NCBI RefSeq assembly: GCF_900110765.1 | Contig: NZ_FOEO01000009.1 | Location: 1-64,000 of the forward strand | DNA: 64,000 nucleotides | Reading direction: 5' to 3' | Origin: Pseudomonas sp. NFACC02 | GTDB taxonomy: Bacteria; Pseudomonadota; Gammaproteobacteria; Pseudomonadales; Pseudomonadaceae | Shown here: positions 1 to 8,380 of the stretch, one piece after another | Layout: the number at the start of each line of letters is the position of its first letter | Position numbering within the stretch: the first letter of the stretch is position 1 | The notes under the pieces: model-generated | What the model was told of the DNA's origin: nothing | The model's input: the letters and a program-made list of their open reading frames with translations, nothing else | Databases searched by the model: none | Made by a program: the position numbers and the translations under genes

Positions 1-150
1 GTGGGCCCGCGCCGAACGGGCATCCATGCCCTGACGGCGCTCTCGCGGCATCCCTGCCGCTCGACCCACTACGCGTCGTCTGCGTTTGGCCTGCACCCAA
101 GTCGCGATTTGTGGTGTCTGGACTGTCGCGCATATAAACAGCGCGGGCTG
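1..150 (+). repeat. Dispersed repeat, copy 1 (cut by window edge)
   Basis: About 140 bases nearly identical to 45352-45480 and, inverted, to 35150-35280. Shared landmarks are GACGGCGCTCTCGCGGCATC and GTTTGGCCTGCACCCAAGTC. The repeat continues leftwards out of the window. Its frames read through as peptides in several directions, but repetition in three intergenic places argues it is a repeat and not a coding sequence. Confidence 0.75.
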
Positions 151-210
151 GAGCTAACGCTCGTCGCTTTCTTGATGCATGCATCAATCGTCCGCGCTGC
201 ATTCTTAACT

Positions 211-353
211 GTAGGAGCGTGGCTTGTCCCGCGATCTGGCGCGCAGCGGCAGCAAAATCAGGCAACCAGGTTATGCCTGACACTCCGCATGCACCGGGTT
301 TGCTGCCGGTTCCCGGCAGATCGTCCGAGTGCGGCCCAGAGCAAGCGCGCTCC
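211..353. repeat. REP-type element, unit 1
   Basis: A 143-base unit that begins GTAGGAGCGTGGCTTG and ends GAGCAAGCGCGCTCC, so its ends are inverted REP-like sequences. A second unit with few differences lies at 477-620. This fits a Pseudomonas REPIN (paired inverted REPs with a stem-like interior). The bases between the units, 354-476, show no gene. Confidence 0.65.
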
Positions 354-476
354 GGCCTCCAGCCAGAATCAAGAGCAACGGCATACCGTCGGATCGCGAT
401 CCTGGGTTTATCGAGACACTGCTTCTGCCTGTAGGGCAGGTTCGGTCAGGCACGGTCTTGCTTCTGCCCACCGGGC

Positions 477-620
477 GTAGGAGCGCGCTTGCCCGCGATC
501 TGGCGCGCAGCGGCAGCAAAACCAAACGACCCGGTTGTGCCTGACACTCCGCATGCACCGGATTTGCTGCCGGTTCCCGGCAGATCGTCTGAGTGCGGCC
601 CAGAGCAAGCGCGCTCCTAC
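477..620. repeat. REP-type element, unit 2
   Basis: Direct repeat of the unit at 211-353, starting GTAGGAGCGCGCTTGC and ending AAGCGCGCTCCTAC. It lies just beyond the 3' end of the lipoprotein gene. No gene is visible in 1-675 apart from these repeats. Confidence 0.65.
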
Positions 621-675
621 AGGTTCGGTGCCTGGGTCGTCGAACGAGGCGTTTGCGATATCGCCCCGCTGGACG

Positions 676-1584
676 TCACTGCACCGGGGTCGCCGCCTCG
701 GGCGTTGGCTCGCTGGCAGGCGCCAGATCCTGTGCAGGGGCAGGTGTCGATGTCGGCGCAGGCGCAGGTGTCGACGCAGGCACAGGTGTTTCAACGGGAG
801 CGGTGGTTTCGGCCTTCAGCGGTTCAGGCTCAGCGGGGGCCGGCATGGGTTCACTGCTCTGCTCGGTAGCCGCCGCTGGCGTGGTAGACGGAGTGGCCAG
901 CGGTGCAGGCACGGCGGCCGGCGCTGCAGAAGGTGTTACAGCAGGCGCCGCGGCAGGCTTCTGCTCGGTCAACGCCGCCGCTTTCGCGGCAGGCGCAGGT
1001 TCCGGCATGCCCATATCGGCCTTGGGTTTTTCTTCAATGTGTGCGGCTTTCTTCACTTCAGGTGGCAGGAAGTTTTCCACCAGCGCGAAGAAACGGTCAT
1101 AGAACTTGGGGGACGCAACGGTTTCGCTGGCGACCTTGACCATCGAGTCGTCCGTCGAGCCAATCGGCATCGACACCGAACCCAGTACACCGACGCCCAG
1201 GCTCGCCGAGTTGTTCACCTTCTTCAGGGCATAACGGTCCTGAAGGGCGTTGGCGAACATGGTGGCCTTGGTGTCCGAGCTGCCATCCGCCGCGCAGACC
1301 ACATTGAAGCTGATCTCCATGTGGGTCTCGCCAGTCTGCTGGAAGCTCTTGTGGCCGCTGATGATCTTCGGATCGCTGCTGGTGATGATGTAGCCCTGAC
1401 TCAGCAGCGCACGACGGCCCGCCTCGCAACTGGCGGCATCGGATACCGGGTAACTGCGAGAAAACGTTCCGGCGTCATCGAAGTTTTCATGCTCGTAGAT
1501 AGCCTGCTTCTTTGACGAGCAGCCTGCGGCGGCCAGCAGGGCAACCACCCAGCACGCGGTACGAAAGCTCAGTAATTTAGACAT
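676..1584 (-). CDS. DUF2242-like lipoprotein
   Basis: 302 residues from the ATG at 1584; the upstream in-frame extension does not look like a protein. It begins with a signal peptide and a lipobox (LAAAGC, Cys22), so it should be lipidated and anchored in the envelope. The first ~185 residues form a conserved-looking domain like DUF2242 (Pseudomonas lipoproteins of unknown function). The last ~115 residues are a low-complexity Ala/Pro/Glu/Thr tail, perhaps a spacer across the periplasm. It is followed by REP elements and preceded, across 269 bases with the aroA terminator, by aroA. Function unknown. Confidence 0.75.
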   Translation of the reverse strand: MSKLLSFRTACWVVALLAAAGCSSKKQAIYEHENFDDAGTFSRSYPVSDAASCEAGRRALLSQGYIITSSDPKIISGHKSFQQTGETHMEISFNVVCAADGSSDTKATMFANALQDRYALKKVNNSASLGVGVLGSVSMPIGSTDDSMVKVASETVASPKFYDRFFALVENFLPPEVKKAAHIEEKPKADMGMPEPAPAAKAAALTEQKPAAAPAVTPSAAPAAVPAPLATPSTTPAAATEQSSEPMPAPAEPEPLKAETTAPVETPVPASTPAPAPTSTPAPAQDLAPASEPTPEAATPVQ

Positions 1585-1793
1585 CAAACATCCCGGGGAA
1601 AAAGGTCGACAGAACAGTGGACCGGAGAAATCGCCGGTTAGTCTGCAACAAGCCTTGCATCGGATCAACGCAGAGTTTGCAACCAGGTGGATACATCCAG
1701 ACTTGCATAAGCACGCGACAGAGCCTGCAACGGGCTTCGTGGAGGTTTTCCCAGCCGTCCGGCTCACCTGTCAGCACAAACGGAAAAACGTCC

Positions 1794-1838
1794 GGCGGGC
1801 ATGAGAATCGACTGACGGTCGTCGTTCTCAGGCCCGCC
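1794..1838 (-). terminator. Terminator downstream of aroA
   Basis: Long hairpin with arms GGCGGGC/GCCCGCC (1794-1800, 1832-1838) extended by TGAGAA/TTCTCA and GAC/GTC. On the minus strand it is followed by CGTTTTTCC. It sits 15 bases beyond the aroA stop codon, as expected for an intrinsic terminator. Confidence 0.65.
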
Positions 1839-1853
1839 CCGAGGCAACCGCCT

Positions 1854-3119
1854 TCAGATTTCGCCGTGCTCCATCCGCACGCCGAGGAATTCAAGGGCTC
1901 GCCAGTACCCCGGATAGGTCTTGCCCACGCAGTCAGGGTCCTGAATGCGCACGCCCGAGACTTTGAGCCCGGCCAGAGCAAAACACATGGCGATGCGGTG
2001 GTCTGAGTGCGTGTCGATCAACGCGTTGCTGGCGGTTCCGGCCAACCCCGGATCCGACGCTACCAGCAAGTCATCGCCTTCGACTGTCGCCAGGCCCGGG
2101 CGCACCTGATTCAGACCGTCGTGCAGGGCCTGAACCCGGTCGCACTCCTTCACCCGCAAGTTAGCCAGATCGACGAAACGCACCGGCGTTTCATTGAACG
2201 CGGCCAGCACCGCCAACGTCGGGATCGCATCCTGCATCTGCGAGCCGTTGATGACCGCCGGCATGTTCGGGAACTGTGCGATCACGTCCATTGCCTTGGC
2301 GTCGGGCTGGGTGAATGCCTCGGCAGCGACCCCCAGATCGATCTTGCCTGCGGTCAGTGCTTCGGCCGCCCACAGATAGGTTGCGGCTGAAGCATCCGGC
2401 TCGACCTGATAATCGCAAGCGGTGTAACCGGTTGGCGATACACGCCATAGCGCGTCGTCGACAACCTCCACCTCGGCACCGAACGCGCGCATGCAGGCAA
2501 TGGTCAGGTCGATGTATCCGCGAGCGCCAATCTCCTTGCCAGTCAGCGCCACTTCAATGGGCGCATCGCCACAGGCGGCCACCATCAACAATGCCGAGAC
2601 ATACTGACTCGACAGACCGCCATCAATTTCAAAGCGCGAGGCCTTGATCGACCCGCTGCCGTGGATGATCACCGGCGGACACCCCGTGGCGCTCTCGGCG
2701 TTCAGACCGCCCTTGCGCAAAGACTCCAGCAGCGGACCGACAGGACGCTTCTGCATGTAATGGTCGCCATCCAGCGTCACGCTGCCGTTGACGGTACACA
2801 CCGCGGCGGTGAGAAAGCGCACGGCCGTGCCGGCGTTACCCAGGAACAGCGTCCCTTCAGGCACCTGCAAACGGCCACTGCCGGTCACCACGAAACTGGT
2901 GTCGTCCGGTTCTTCGATGGTGACGCCCATCTGCCGCAGGGCATTGGACATGTGGCGGGTATCGTCGCTTTTCAGGGCGCCGCGCAGGTGGCTGGTGCCC
3001 TTGGCCAGCGCAGCCAGCAGCAACGCACGGTTAGTGATCGACTTGGAGCCAGGTGGCGCGACATGCCCCGTCAACGGAACACCCGGTGGAATCACAGTGA
3101 TGGTTTGGTTCATGCCCAT
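1854..3119 (-). CDS. aroA: 3-phosphoshikimate 1-carboxyvinyltransferase (EPSP synthase), stand-alone
   Basis: 421 residues. It transfers enolpyruvate from PEP to shikimate-3-phosphate in the shikimate pathway. Visible are the PEP/substrate loop PGSKSITNRALLL (residues 23-35, K26), the GNAGTA motif (95-100) and VKECDR in the C-terminal half. The GNAGTA motif is followed by VRFLT rather than the MRPL of enteric class I enzymes, so the Pro101 equivalent is Phe102. Many pseudomonads carry AroA fused to TyrA; this one is free-standing and may be a second copy. The start is ATG at 3119, with an internal ATG at 3113 possible; GGAG lies about 10 bases upstream. The neighbours give no pathway context. 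Confidence 0.9.
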   Translation of the reverse strand: MGMNQTITVIPPGVPLTGHVAPPGSKSITNRALLLAALAKGTSHLRGALKSDDTRHMSNALRQMGVTIEEPDDTSFVVTGSGRLQVPEGTLFLGNAGTAVRFLTAAVCTVNGSVTLDGDHYMQKRPVGPLLESLRKGGLNAESATGCPPVIIHGSGSIKASRFEIDGGLSSQYVSALLMVAACGDAPIEVALTGKEIGARGYIDLTIACMRAFGAEVEVVDDALWRVSPTGYTACDYQVEPDASAATYLWAAEALTAGKIDLGVAAEAFTQPDAKAMDVIAQFPNMPAVINGSQMQDAIPTLAVLAAFNETPVRFVDLANLRVKECDRVQALHDGLNQVRPGLATVEGDDLLVASDPGLAGTASNALIDTHSDHRIAMCFALAGLKVSGVRIQDPDCVGKTYPGYWRALEFLGVRMEHGEI

Positions 3120-3235
3120 GGGTCCAGCTCTCCAAATTCGAAGTCAGTGCCGCTTTAGCGAGCCGGCAATGATGTCATTTATCCGTGCACTCTGCAGTAT
3201 CGAGTGAGTGCTCACCGATAAAAGCTCGACCGACG

Positions 3236-4189
3236 CTATACCGTTTTTCTGGAATTCGCCCGGTATTGCCGACCAACTTCTCTCAGGGATCGCAGCGTAT
3301 CGGGGTCAGGCTGATAGCCCAGCATCTCTCTGGCCTTGGAGCCGTCAATGATCAGCGAGCCGCACAACTGCGTAGACATATCCTGCTTGCCGACCCGTTT
3401 GAGCAACCAGGCCAACAGTCCGGGTGGAACCGGTATCGACCATTGTCGCTGCTGCATGCCTTGGGCAAGCGCACTGAGTATCTGCGGGGTAGAAACGTCA
3501 GTGCCGTCGCTGGCGAGGAAGAGATGCCCGGCGGCGTCAGGGTGTTGTGAAGCCAATGAGATCAGGCGTGCCAGGTTATCGACGGACACGATGCTCCGGG
3601 CATTGCGTACCGCGCCAAACGGGCTGGGAATGCCCTTGTCCACCACGTTCAGCAAGGTGCTGAAGTTGCCGGGCGCTTGCGCGCCATAGACCAGGGGCGG
3701 GCGAATAACCACCAGTTCCATGTCCCCTGACTGGACCAGCGCGTGCAGCCCCTGTTCGGCTTCCAGTTTTGAGCGGGCGTAAGGCGCGACCGGTCGCGGC
3801 ACAGAGGTCTCGGTGAAACGCTCGTCCCCGGACTCGTTGCCGTTGACCCCGATCGAACTGATAAACACGAAGCGACGGACACCCGCGGCCATCGCCATGC
3901 GCGCCAACTGCAAGGTCGCATCGCAATTCACTGCCCGATATAGATCGGCAGCGTCACCCTGCTTGTTCAGCACATGCGCCCTGCCCGCGAGGTGCACGAT
4001 GCAATCGACGGAAGCGAGACAATCCTCGACCGCGCTCGCGTCAGTAAAGTCGGCAGCACGGTAGTCGACACCCGGGACGCTTCCTTTTCCGGACCTGGAC
4101 AGACCGATCACGGAATGCCTCTCGCCGACTAGCAACTCACACAACCGGGTGCCAATGAATCCGGTTGCGCCCGTAACAAGAATCCGCAT
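3236..4189 (-). CDS. NAD-dependent epimerase/dehydratase (extended SDR)
   Basis: 317 residues. The N-terminus has the Rossmann motif TGATGFIG (residues 7-14) followed by HLAGRAHV, and the catalytic pair sits in YARSK. This is the extended SDR/nucleotide-sugar epimerase family, close in style to WbpV/GalE-type enzymes, which act on UDP-sugars or 4-keto intermediates. The substrate cannot be read from the sequence. It is a single gene, running towards aroA with a 116-base gap. It is the last gene left of the direct repeat at 4225, so it probably belongs to the chromosomal backbone. Confidence 0.8.
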   Translation of the reverse strand: MRILVTGATGFIGTRLCELLVGERHSVIGLSRSGKGSVPGVDYRAADFTDASAVEDCLASVDCIVHLAGRAHVLNKQGDAADLYRAVNCDATLQLARMAMAAGVRRFVFISSIGVNGNESGDERFTETSVPRPVAPYARSKLEAEQGLHALVQSGDMELVVIRPPLVYGAQAPGNFSTLLNVVDKGIPSPFGAVRNARSIVSVDNLARLISLASQHPDAAGHLFLASDGTDVSTPQILSALAQGMQQRQWSIPVPPGLLAWLLKRVGKQDMSTQLCGSLIIDGSKAREMLGYQPDPDTLRSLREVGRQYRANSRKTV

Positions 4190-4224
4190 GGTTCGAAACT
4201 CGATATCCCTAAATGGTGCGCATG

Positions 4225-4285
4225 ATAAACGCAGAACGCGTTGCGATACGGCTGCCCGTTTTTCGCAGGCACAAAAAAGCGACCT
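4225..4285 (+). repeat. Left copy of the ~60-bp direct repeat flanking the catabolic region
   Basis: Starts ATAAACGCAGAACGCGT and ends CGCAGGCACAAAAAAGCGACCT. It matches 59898-59963 with a few substitutions and a 4-5-base length difference in the middle. Both copies have the same orientation. The right copy runs into the terminator of the tRNA-Asp genes. It may be an attachment-site-like scar of insertion. Confidence 0.6.
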
Positions 4286-4320
4286 GACACATGAAAGTCG
4301 TTCCGACGTGCAGGCCGCTC

Positions 4321-5277
4321 CTACAGCTCCGATGTTTGATGCGCAACGGGCCGGTGCCTCAAAGATGCCTCCGCCTGAACGTCAGCGGCGAGCGATGCCG
4401 ATGCCGATGCCGCCAGTTCGGCGATCCACGTCAGGCACTGTTGCAGCAGCGCCGACTCATCCCCAGCCCGATAACTGACGATGATCGGCGAGGTCGCCAA
4501 AGGGTCCAGCAAGGGCGAGTAGCCAATATCGTCACGGTGCAAACGCTGCACCGAAGCCGGCACCAGGGTAATGCCGATACCCGCGGCCACCAGTCCGATG
4601 GCGGTCTGCAGTTCGTTGGTCATTTGCGCCACGCGGACCTTCAAGTCATGCCGGGCGAATAGTTGCAGCACATGGTCGGCATAGCTGGGGCGGATATTGC
4701 CGGGATAGAGCACAAAGGGTTCGAGGGCCAACTGCTCCATGCTTACCGCCGCGCCCAACAAGTGGTGCCCGGCGGGCAGCGCCACCACCAGCGGATCCTG
4801 ATGTATCACTTTTTGCACCACGGCGGCGTCGTCGATGTGAATGCGCCCGAAACCGATATCGATACGCCCGCTTTTCAGGGCTTCGACCTGCTGCAACGTG
4901 ACCATTTCCGAAAGACCCAGCTCGATACCGCCATCGCTGCGCAGGCGTCGGATAACTTCAGGCAGCGCACCGTACAGCGTTGACGGGGCAAACCCGATCC
5001 CCAACCAGCGTCGTTGACCCTGAGCAATACGCCGGGTGTCATCGCAGACCCGCTCCAACTGCTCCAGCAACTGCACCGAGTGCTCATAGAAAAACCGGCC
5101 CGCGTCGGTCAGGCGCAACGGCCGGCTGCGCTCAAGCAGCGCAACGCCCAGTTCTTCTTCCAACTGTTGAATCTGCCGACTCAATGGCGGCTGGGCCACG
5201 TGCAACTGCATCGCCGCACGCGTGAAATTGAGGGTCTGCGCGACCGCGCGAAAATAACGCAAATGACGCAGTTCCAC
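4321..5277 (-). CDS. catR: LysR-type activator of the catechol operon, CatR
   Basis: 318 residues from a GTG at 5277. This start gives the classic CatR/BenM beginning (M/V)ELRHLRYF and has GGGAGGT 4 bases upstream; an in-frame start at 5307 is less likely. The N-terminal winged HTH (NFTRAA..., PPLSRQIQQLEEELG) is followed by a periplasmic-binding-type effector domain. CatR proteins activate catBC(A) when cis,cis-muconate is bound and repress themselves. The gene is divergent from catB with a 133-base control region between. Family assignment is strong from the sequence and the position. Confidence 0.93.
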   Translation of the reverse strand: MELRHLRYFRAVAQTLNFTRAAMQLHVAQPPLSRQIQQLEEELGVALLERSRPLRLTDAGRFFYEHSVQLLEQLERVCDDTRRIAQGQRRWLGIGFAPSTLYGALPEVIRRLRSDGGIELGLSEMVTLQQVEALKSGRIDIGFGRIHIDDAAVVQKVIHQDPLVVALPAGHHLLGAAVSMEQLALEPFVLYPGNIRPSYADHVLQLFARHDLKVRVAQMTNELQTAIGLVAAGIGITLVPASVQRLHRDDIGYSPLLDPLATSPIIVSYRAGDESALLQQCLTWIAELAASASASLAADVQAEASLRHRPVAHQTSEL

Positions 5278-5410
5278 GATACCTCCCAGGTATAAAACCA
5301 GACTCATTCAATATTGGACCCCAAGCCTGTCGCGATGCAATCTCTCAGCACTATAAATACAAACCCAAGGGATATTGGCTTGCGCAGCCTTTCCCGATCA
5401 GGATCCGCCT
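5278..5410. promoter_or_regulatory. catR-catB divergent control region
   Basis: 133 bases between divergent catR and catB. It is AT-richer than its surroundings and holds ATATTGG at 5311-5317 (inside the palindrome CAATATTG, 5309-5316) and again at 5372-5378. Such spaced sites are what a LysR-type protein would contact, but no CatR consensus was confirmed. Confidence 0.45.
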
Positions 5411-6526
5411 ATGATCAGCATCATCAGCCTCGATACCTACATCGTTGACTTGCCCACCATCCGCCCTCACAAGCTGGCGATGCACACCATGCAAAACCAG
5501 ACGCTGGTGATTTTGCGCCTGCGCTGCAGCGATGGCATCGAAGGGCTCGGTGAGGCCACAACCATTGGCGGCCTGTCCTACGGCAATGAAAGTCCGGAAA
5601 GCATCAAAACCAATATTGACAGCCACATTGCACCGCTGCTGATCGGCCAGGATGCGAGCAACCTCAACGCGGCCATGTTGCGCATCGAGAAAGCGGTACG
5701 TGGCAACACCTTTGCCAAATCGGCAGTGGAGACGGCCTTGCTGGACGCGCAAGGCAAACGTCTGGGCTTACCGATTGCCGAATTGCTCGGCGGTCGAGTT
5801 CGCGATGGCCTGGAGGTCGCCTGGACTCTGGCCAGCGGCCACACCGAAAAAGACATCGAGGAAGCCGAGCGGATGCTTGATATACGCCGCCACCGGATTT
5901 TCAAGCTGAAAATCGGGGCTGGCGAACCGGCCAAGGATATTGCCCATGTGGCGGCGATCAAGCGCGCCCTGGGTGACCGGGCCAGCGTGCGGGTCGATCT
6001 GAATCAGGCCTGGAGCGAAGCCACGGCGATTCGCGGCTGTCAGATGCTCGGCGACGCTGGCGTTGACCTGATTGAACAACCGATTCCACGCCAGGATCGC
6101 GAGGCCCAAGCGCGGGTCAGCGCACGCAGCCCGGTCCCCATCATGGCTGACGAAGCGATTGAAAGCGTGGAAGACAGCTTCGCTTTGGCCAAGGCAGGTG
6201 CCGCACCTGTGTTTGCCCTTAAAATCGCCAAAAATGGCGGGCCGCGTGCCGTGTTGCGCACCGCCGCCATCGCCGAGGCCGCCGGGATCGCACTGTACGG
6301 CGGGACCATGCTCGAAGGCGGTGTCGGCACGCTGGCATCGGCCCATGCCTTCGCCACACTGGGCCGCATTGAATGGCACACAGAGTTGTTCGGTCCTTTG
6401 CTACTGACCCACGACATTCTGGTCGAGCCGCTGATCTATCGAGATTTCCAGCTGATGATTCCCACTGCGCCCGGCCTTGGGATTGCGCTGGATGAAGAGC
6501 GCCTGAAACGCTTCCAGCGCGGCTGA
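5411..6526 (+). CDS. catB: Muconate cycloisomerase
   Basis: 371 residues from the ATG at 5411 (CAGGATC just upstream), chosen because the family begins about 12 residues before VDLPTIRPHKLAMHTM; the longer in-frame start at 5375 is a poorer fit. It converts cis,cis-muconate to (+)-muconolactone with Mn2+ in the ortho-cleavage branch. Enolase-superfamily marks are KLKIGAG (acid/base lysine pair) and the metal-binding acidic residues in VRVDLNQ, IEQPI and MADEAI. First gene of catBCA; it leads catC by 50 bases. Expected to be induced by CatR with muconate. Confidence 0.95.
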   Translation: MISIISLDTYIVDLPTIRPHKLAMHTMQNQTLVILRLRCSDGIEGLGEATTIGGLSYGNESPESIKTNIDSHIAPLLIGQDASNLNAAMLRIEKAVRGNTFAKSAVETALLDAQGKRLGLPIAELLGGRVRDGLEVAWTLASGHTEKDIEEAERMLDIRRHRIFKLKIGAGEPAKDIAHVAAIKRALGDRASVRVDLNQAWSEATAIRGCQMLGDAGVDLIEQPIPRQDREAQARVSARSPVPIMADEAIESVEDSFALAKAGAAPVFALKIAKNGGPRAVLRTAAIAEAAGIALYGGTMLEGGVGTLASAHAFATLGRIEWHTELFGPLLLTHDILVEPLIYRDFQLMIPTAPGLGIALDEERLKRFQRG

Positions 6527-6576
6527 ACATCTGCTAGCCGCACCCGCCCACGGATCAAAAAAGAGAGCGTTGAACC

Positions 6577-6867
6577 ATGCTGTTTCAAGTACGCATGACC
6601 GTAAAACTGCCCCATGACATGCCCGCCGATCAGGCGGCGCGACTCAAGGCTGACGAAAAAGAGCTGGCCCAACGCCTTCAACGCGAAGGCACCTGGCGGC
6701 ATCTCTGGCGCATCGCCGGACTGTACGCCAACGTCAGCATCTTCGATGTGGCCGACAATCAGGCGCTGCACGACACCCTGATGCAACTGCCGCTTTACCC
6801 GTACATGGACATCGAAGTCACGGCGCTGTGCCGTCACCCGTCTTCGATACACAAAGACGACCGCTGA
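6577..6867 (+). CDS. catC: Muconolactone delta-isomerase
   Basis: 96 residues, the usual length. It begins MLFQVRMTVKLPHDMP and contains ARLKADEKELAQ and GLYANVSIFDV, all typical of CatC. It moves the double bond of muconolactone to give beta-ketoadipate enol-lactone; the enzyme is a cytoplasmic decamer in studied homologues. It lies between catB and catA in one operon, with AGAGAG upstream of its ATG. Confidence 0.95.
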   Translation: MLFQVRMTVKLPHDMPADQAARLKADEKELAQRLQREGTWRHLWRIAGLYANVSIFDVADNQALHDTLMQLPLYPYMDIEVTALCRHPSSIHKDDR

Positions 6868-6915
6868 GGCTACGCGGTACAACTGCCATAAAAACAAGAC
6901 GATGAGGAAACAATC

Positions 6916-7845
6916 ATGAGCGTACGTATTGCGCAAACGGCCCCGGTGCAGCAGTTCTTTGAACAAGCCAGTGGTATCGATAACGACCGGGGCAACCAGC
7001 GGGTAAAAGCCGTGGTGCATCGGGTGTTGACCGACTCGATCAAGATCATCGAAGACCTGCAGATCAGCCCTGAAGAATTCTGGAAGGCGGTCAACTACTT
7101 CAATGAGCTGGGCAGCCGTCAGGAAGCCGGTCTGCTGGTGGCCGGCCTGGGTCTGGAACACTATCTGGACCTGCTGATGGACGCCGAAGATCAGGCAACA
7201 GGCCTGGTCGGCGGCACACCCCGGACCATCGAAGGCCCGCTGTATGTGGCCGGCGCACCGTTGAGCAAGCATGAGGCGCGCCTGGATGATGGTACGGACA
7301 ACGGCACGGTGTTGTTCATGCAAGGACGGGTGCTGGACACCGATGGCCAGCCGCTGAGTGGCGCCATTGTCGATGTCTGGCATGCCAATACAGGCGGCAC
7401 CTATTCGTACTTCGACGCCTCGCAATCTGAGTTCAACCTGCGTCGTCGCATCGAGACCGATGCCGAAGGCCGTTACCGTTTCCGCAGTATCGTGCCGTCA
7501 GGCTACGGCTGCCCACCGGACGGTCCGACCCAGCAGTTGCTCGATCAACTGGGCCGCCATGGCCAACGTCCCGCTCACGTGCATTTCTTCATCTCTGCGC
7601 CTGGATATCGGCACCTGACGACCCAGATCAACCTCGCGGGGGACAAGTACCTGCACGATGACTTCGCCTATGCAACGCGCGACGAACTGATTGCCAACAT
7701 CAACTTCTTCGACGATCCGGCCAAAGCCCAGGCGAAGGGTATCAGCGGCCGCTTCGCTGAAATCGAATTCGACTTCACCCTGCAAACCGCCACAGATCCG
7801 AAGGCGCAACATCGCCACGAACGGGTCCGCGCGCTGGAAGACTGA
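6916..7845 (+). CDS. catA: Catechol 1,2-dioxygenase (intradiol)
   Basis: 309 residues. It cleaves catechol to cis,cis-muconate with non-haem Fe(III). The four iron ligands are visible: a Tyr in GGTYSYFD (Y163), Y197 in IVPSGYGCP, and H221/H223 in RPAHVHFF. The N-terminal helical dimerisation domain precedes the beta-sandwich. It is the last gene of catBCA, with GAGGAAAC before the ATG. Catechol is the product of the Iac pathway encoded next door, so this enzyme completes ring opening after IAA side-chain and pyrrole removal. Benzoate (ben) genes, the usual partners, are not in the window. Confidence 0.96.
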   Translation: MSVRIAQTAPVQQFFEQASGIDNDRGNQRVKAVVHRVLTDSIKIIEDLQISPEEFWKAVNYFNELGSRQEAGLLVAGLGLEHYLDLLMDAEDQATGLVGGTPRTIEGPLYVAGAPLSKHEARLDDGTDNGTVLFMQGRVLDTDGQPLSGAIVDVWHANTGGTYSYFDASQSEFNLRRRIETDAEGRYRFRSIVPSGYGCPPDGPTQQLLDQLGRHGQRPAHVHFFISAPGYRHLTTQINLAGDKYLHDDFAYATRDELIANINFFDDPAKAQAKGISGRFAEIEFDFTLQTATDPKAQHRHERVRALED

Positions 7846-7910
7846 GCTGCCCCAGGCACTGGATCTAACCCGCATCACAGCAGACCGCATCCACGTGGGC
7901 GCTGCCGAAA

Positions 7911-7947
7911 GCTGCGAAAAGCGCAGACCATCCTGCGCTTTCGCAGC
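7911..7947 (+). terminator. Strong hairpin after catA
   Basis: GCTGCGAAAAGCGCAG (7911-7926) pairs with CTGCGCTTTCGCAGC (7933-7947), a 15-bp stem with one bulge and a 6-base loop. It lies 65 bases past the catA stop. There is no clear U-tract, so it may act as a 3'-end stabiliser or a rho-assisted terminator. Confidence 0.45.
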
Positions 7948-8380
7948 AGTCGTATCCTCCATCTGTTGTGTGATGCCATTGGCCATGTTCAAGACATCGC
8001 CAAGTGCGTAGCACAACAGCGCATCCTGATCGGTGTTACTGATATTCCCGCTGATCTGCACGCTATCGCTCAGGTGCATTTCGGGGAGGCTGGAGCGATA
8101 CACTTTTTCCACGCTCGCGGCCCCGTCACAACGATCTTGACCTGATTGCCTGTGCATTTCATAAGGCGGGAACGCCGTGCATTCGCGACACGTTCAGATT
8201 TCTGAACCTGTATCCCAACACCTTTAGCTGTCATTCCGATCCCGCCGACAGTACACGCGCGATGGTCATCTCGTCGTGAGGAAGCGGCGCGTAAATTGCT
8301 TGAATCCAGCCATACCGAGAGTTCGCCCCATGAGTCGTACTCCTTTTTTCGCCTGATGTGCCGTTCGTAGGTTTCCCACT
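7948..8380. other. Non-coding stretch between catA and the LysR gene
   Basis: About 430 bases with no convincing gene. A minus-strand open frame (8157 down into catA) includes a plausible-looking peptide but runs antisense through the conserved end of catA, so at best it is a decayed remnant. The promoter of the LysR gene at 8381 should lie at the right edge. Confidence 0.4.

Noticed and set aside
7858..8157. Minus-strand peptide after catA
   Set aside because: The frame continues antisense deep into catA and has no recognised family; it could be a fragment but cannot be supported.
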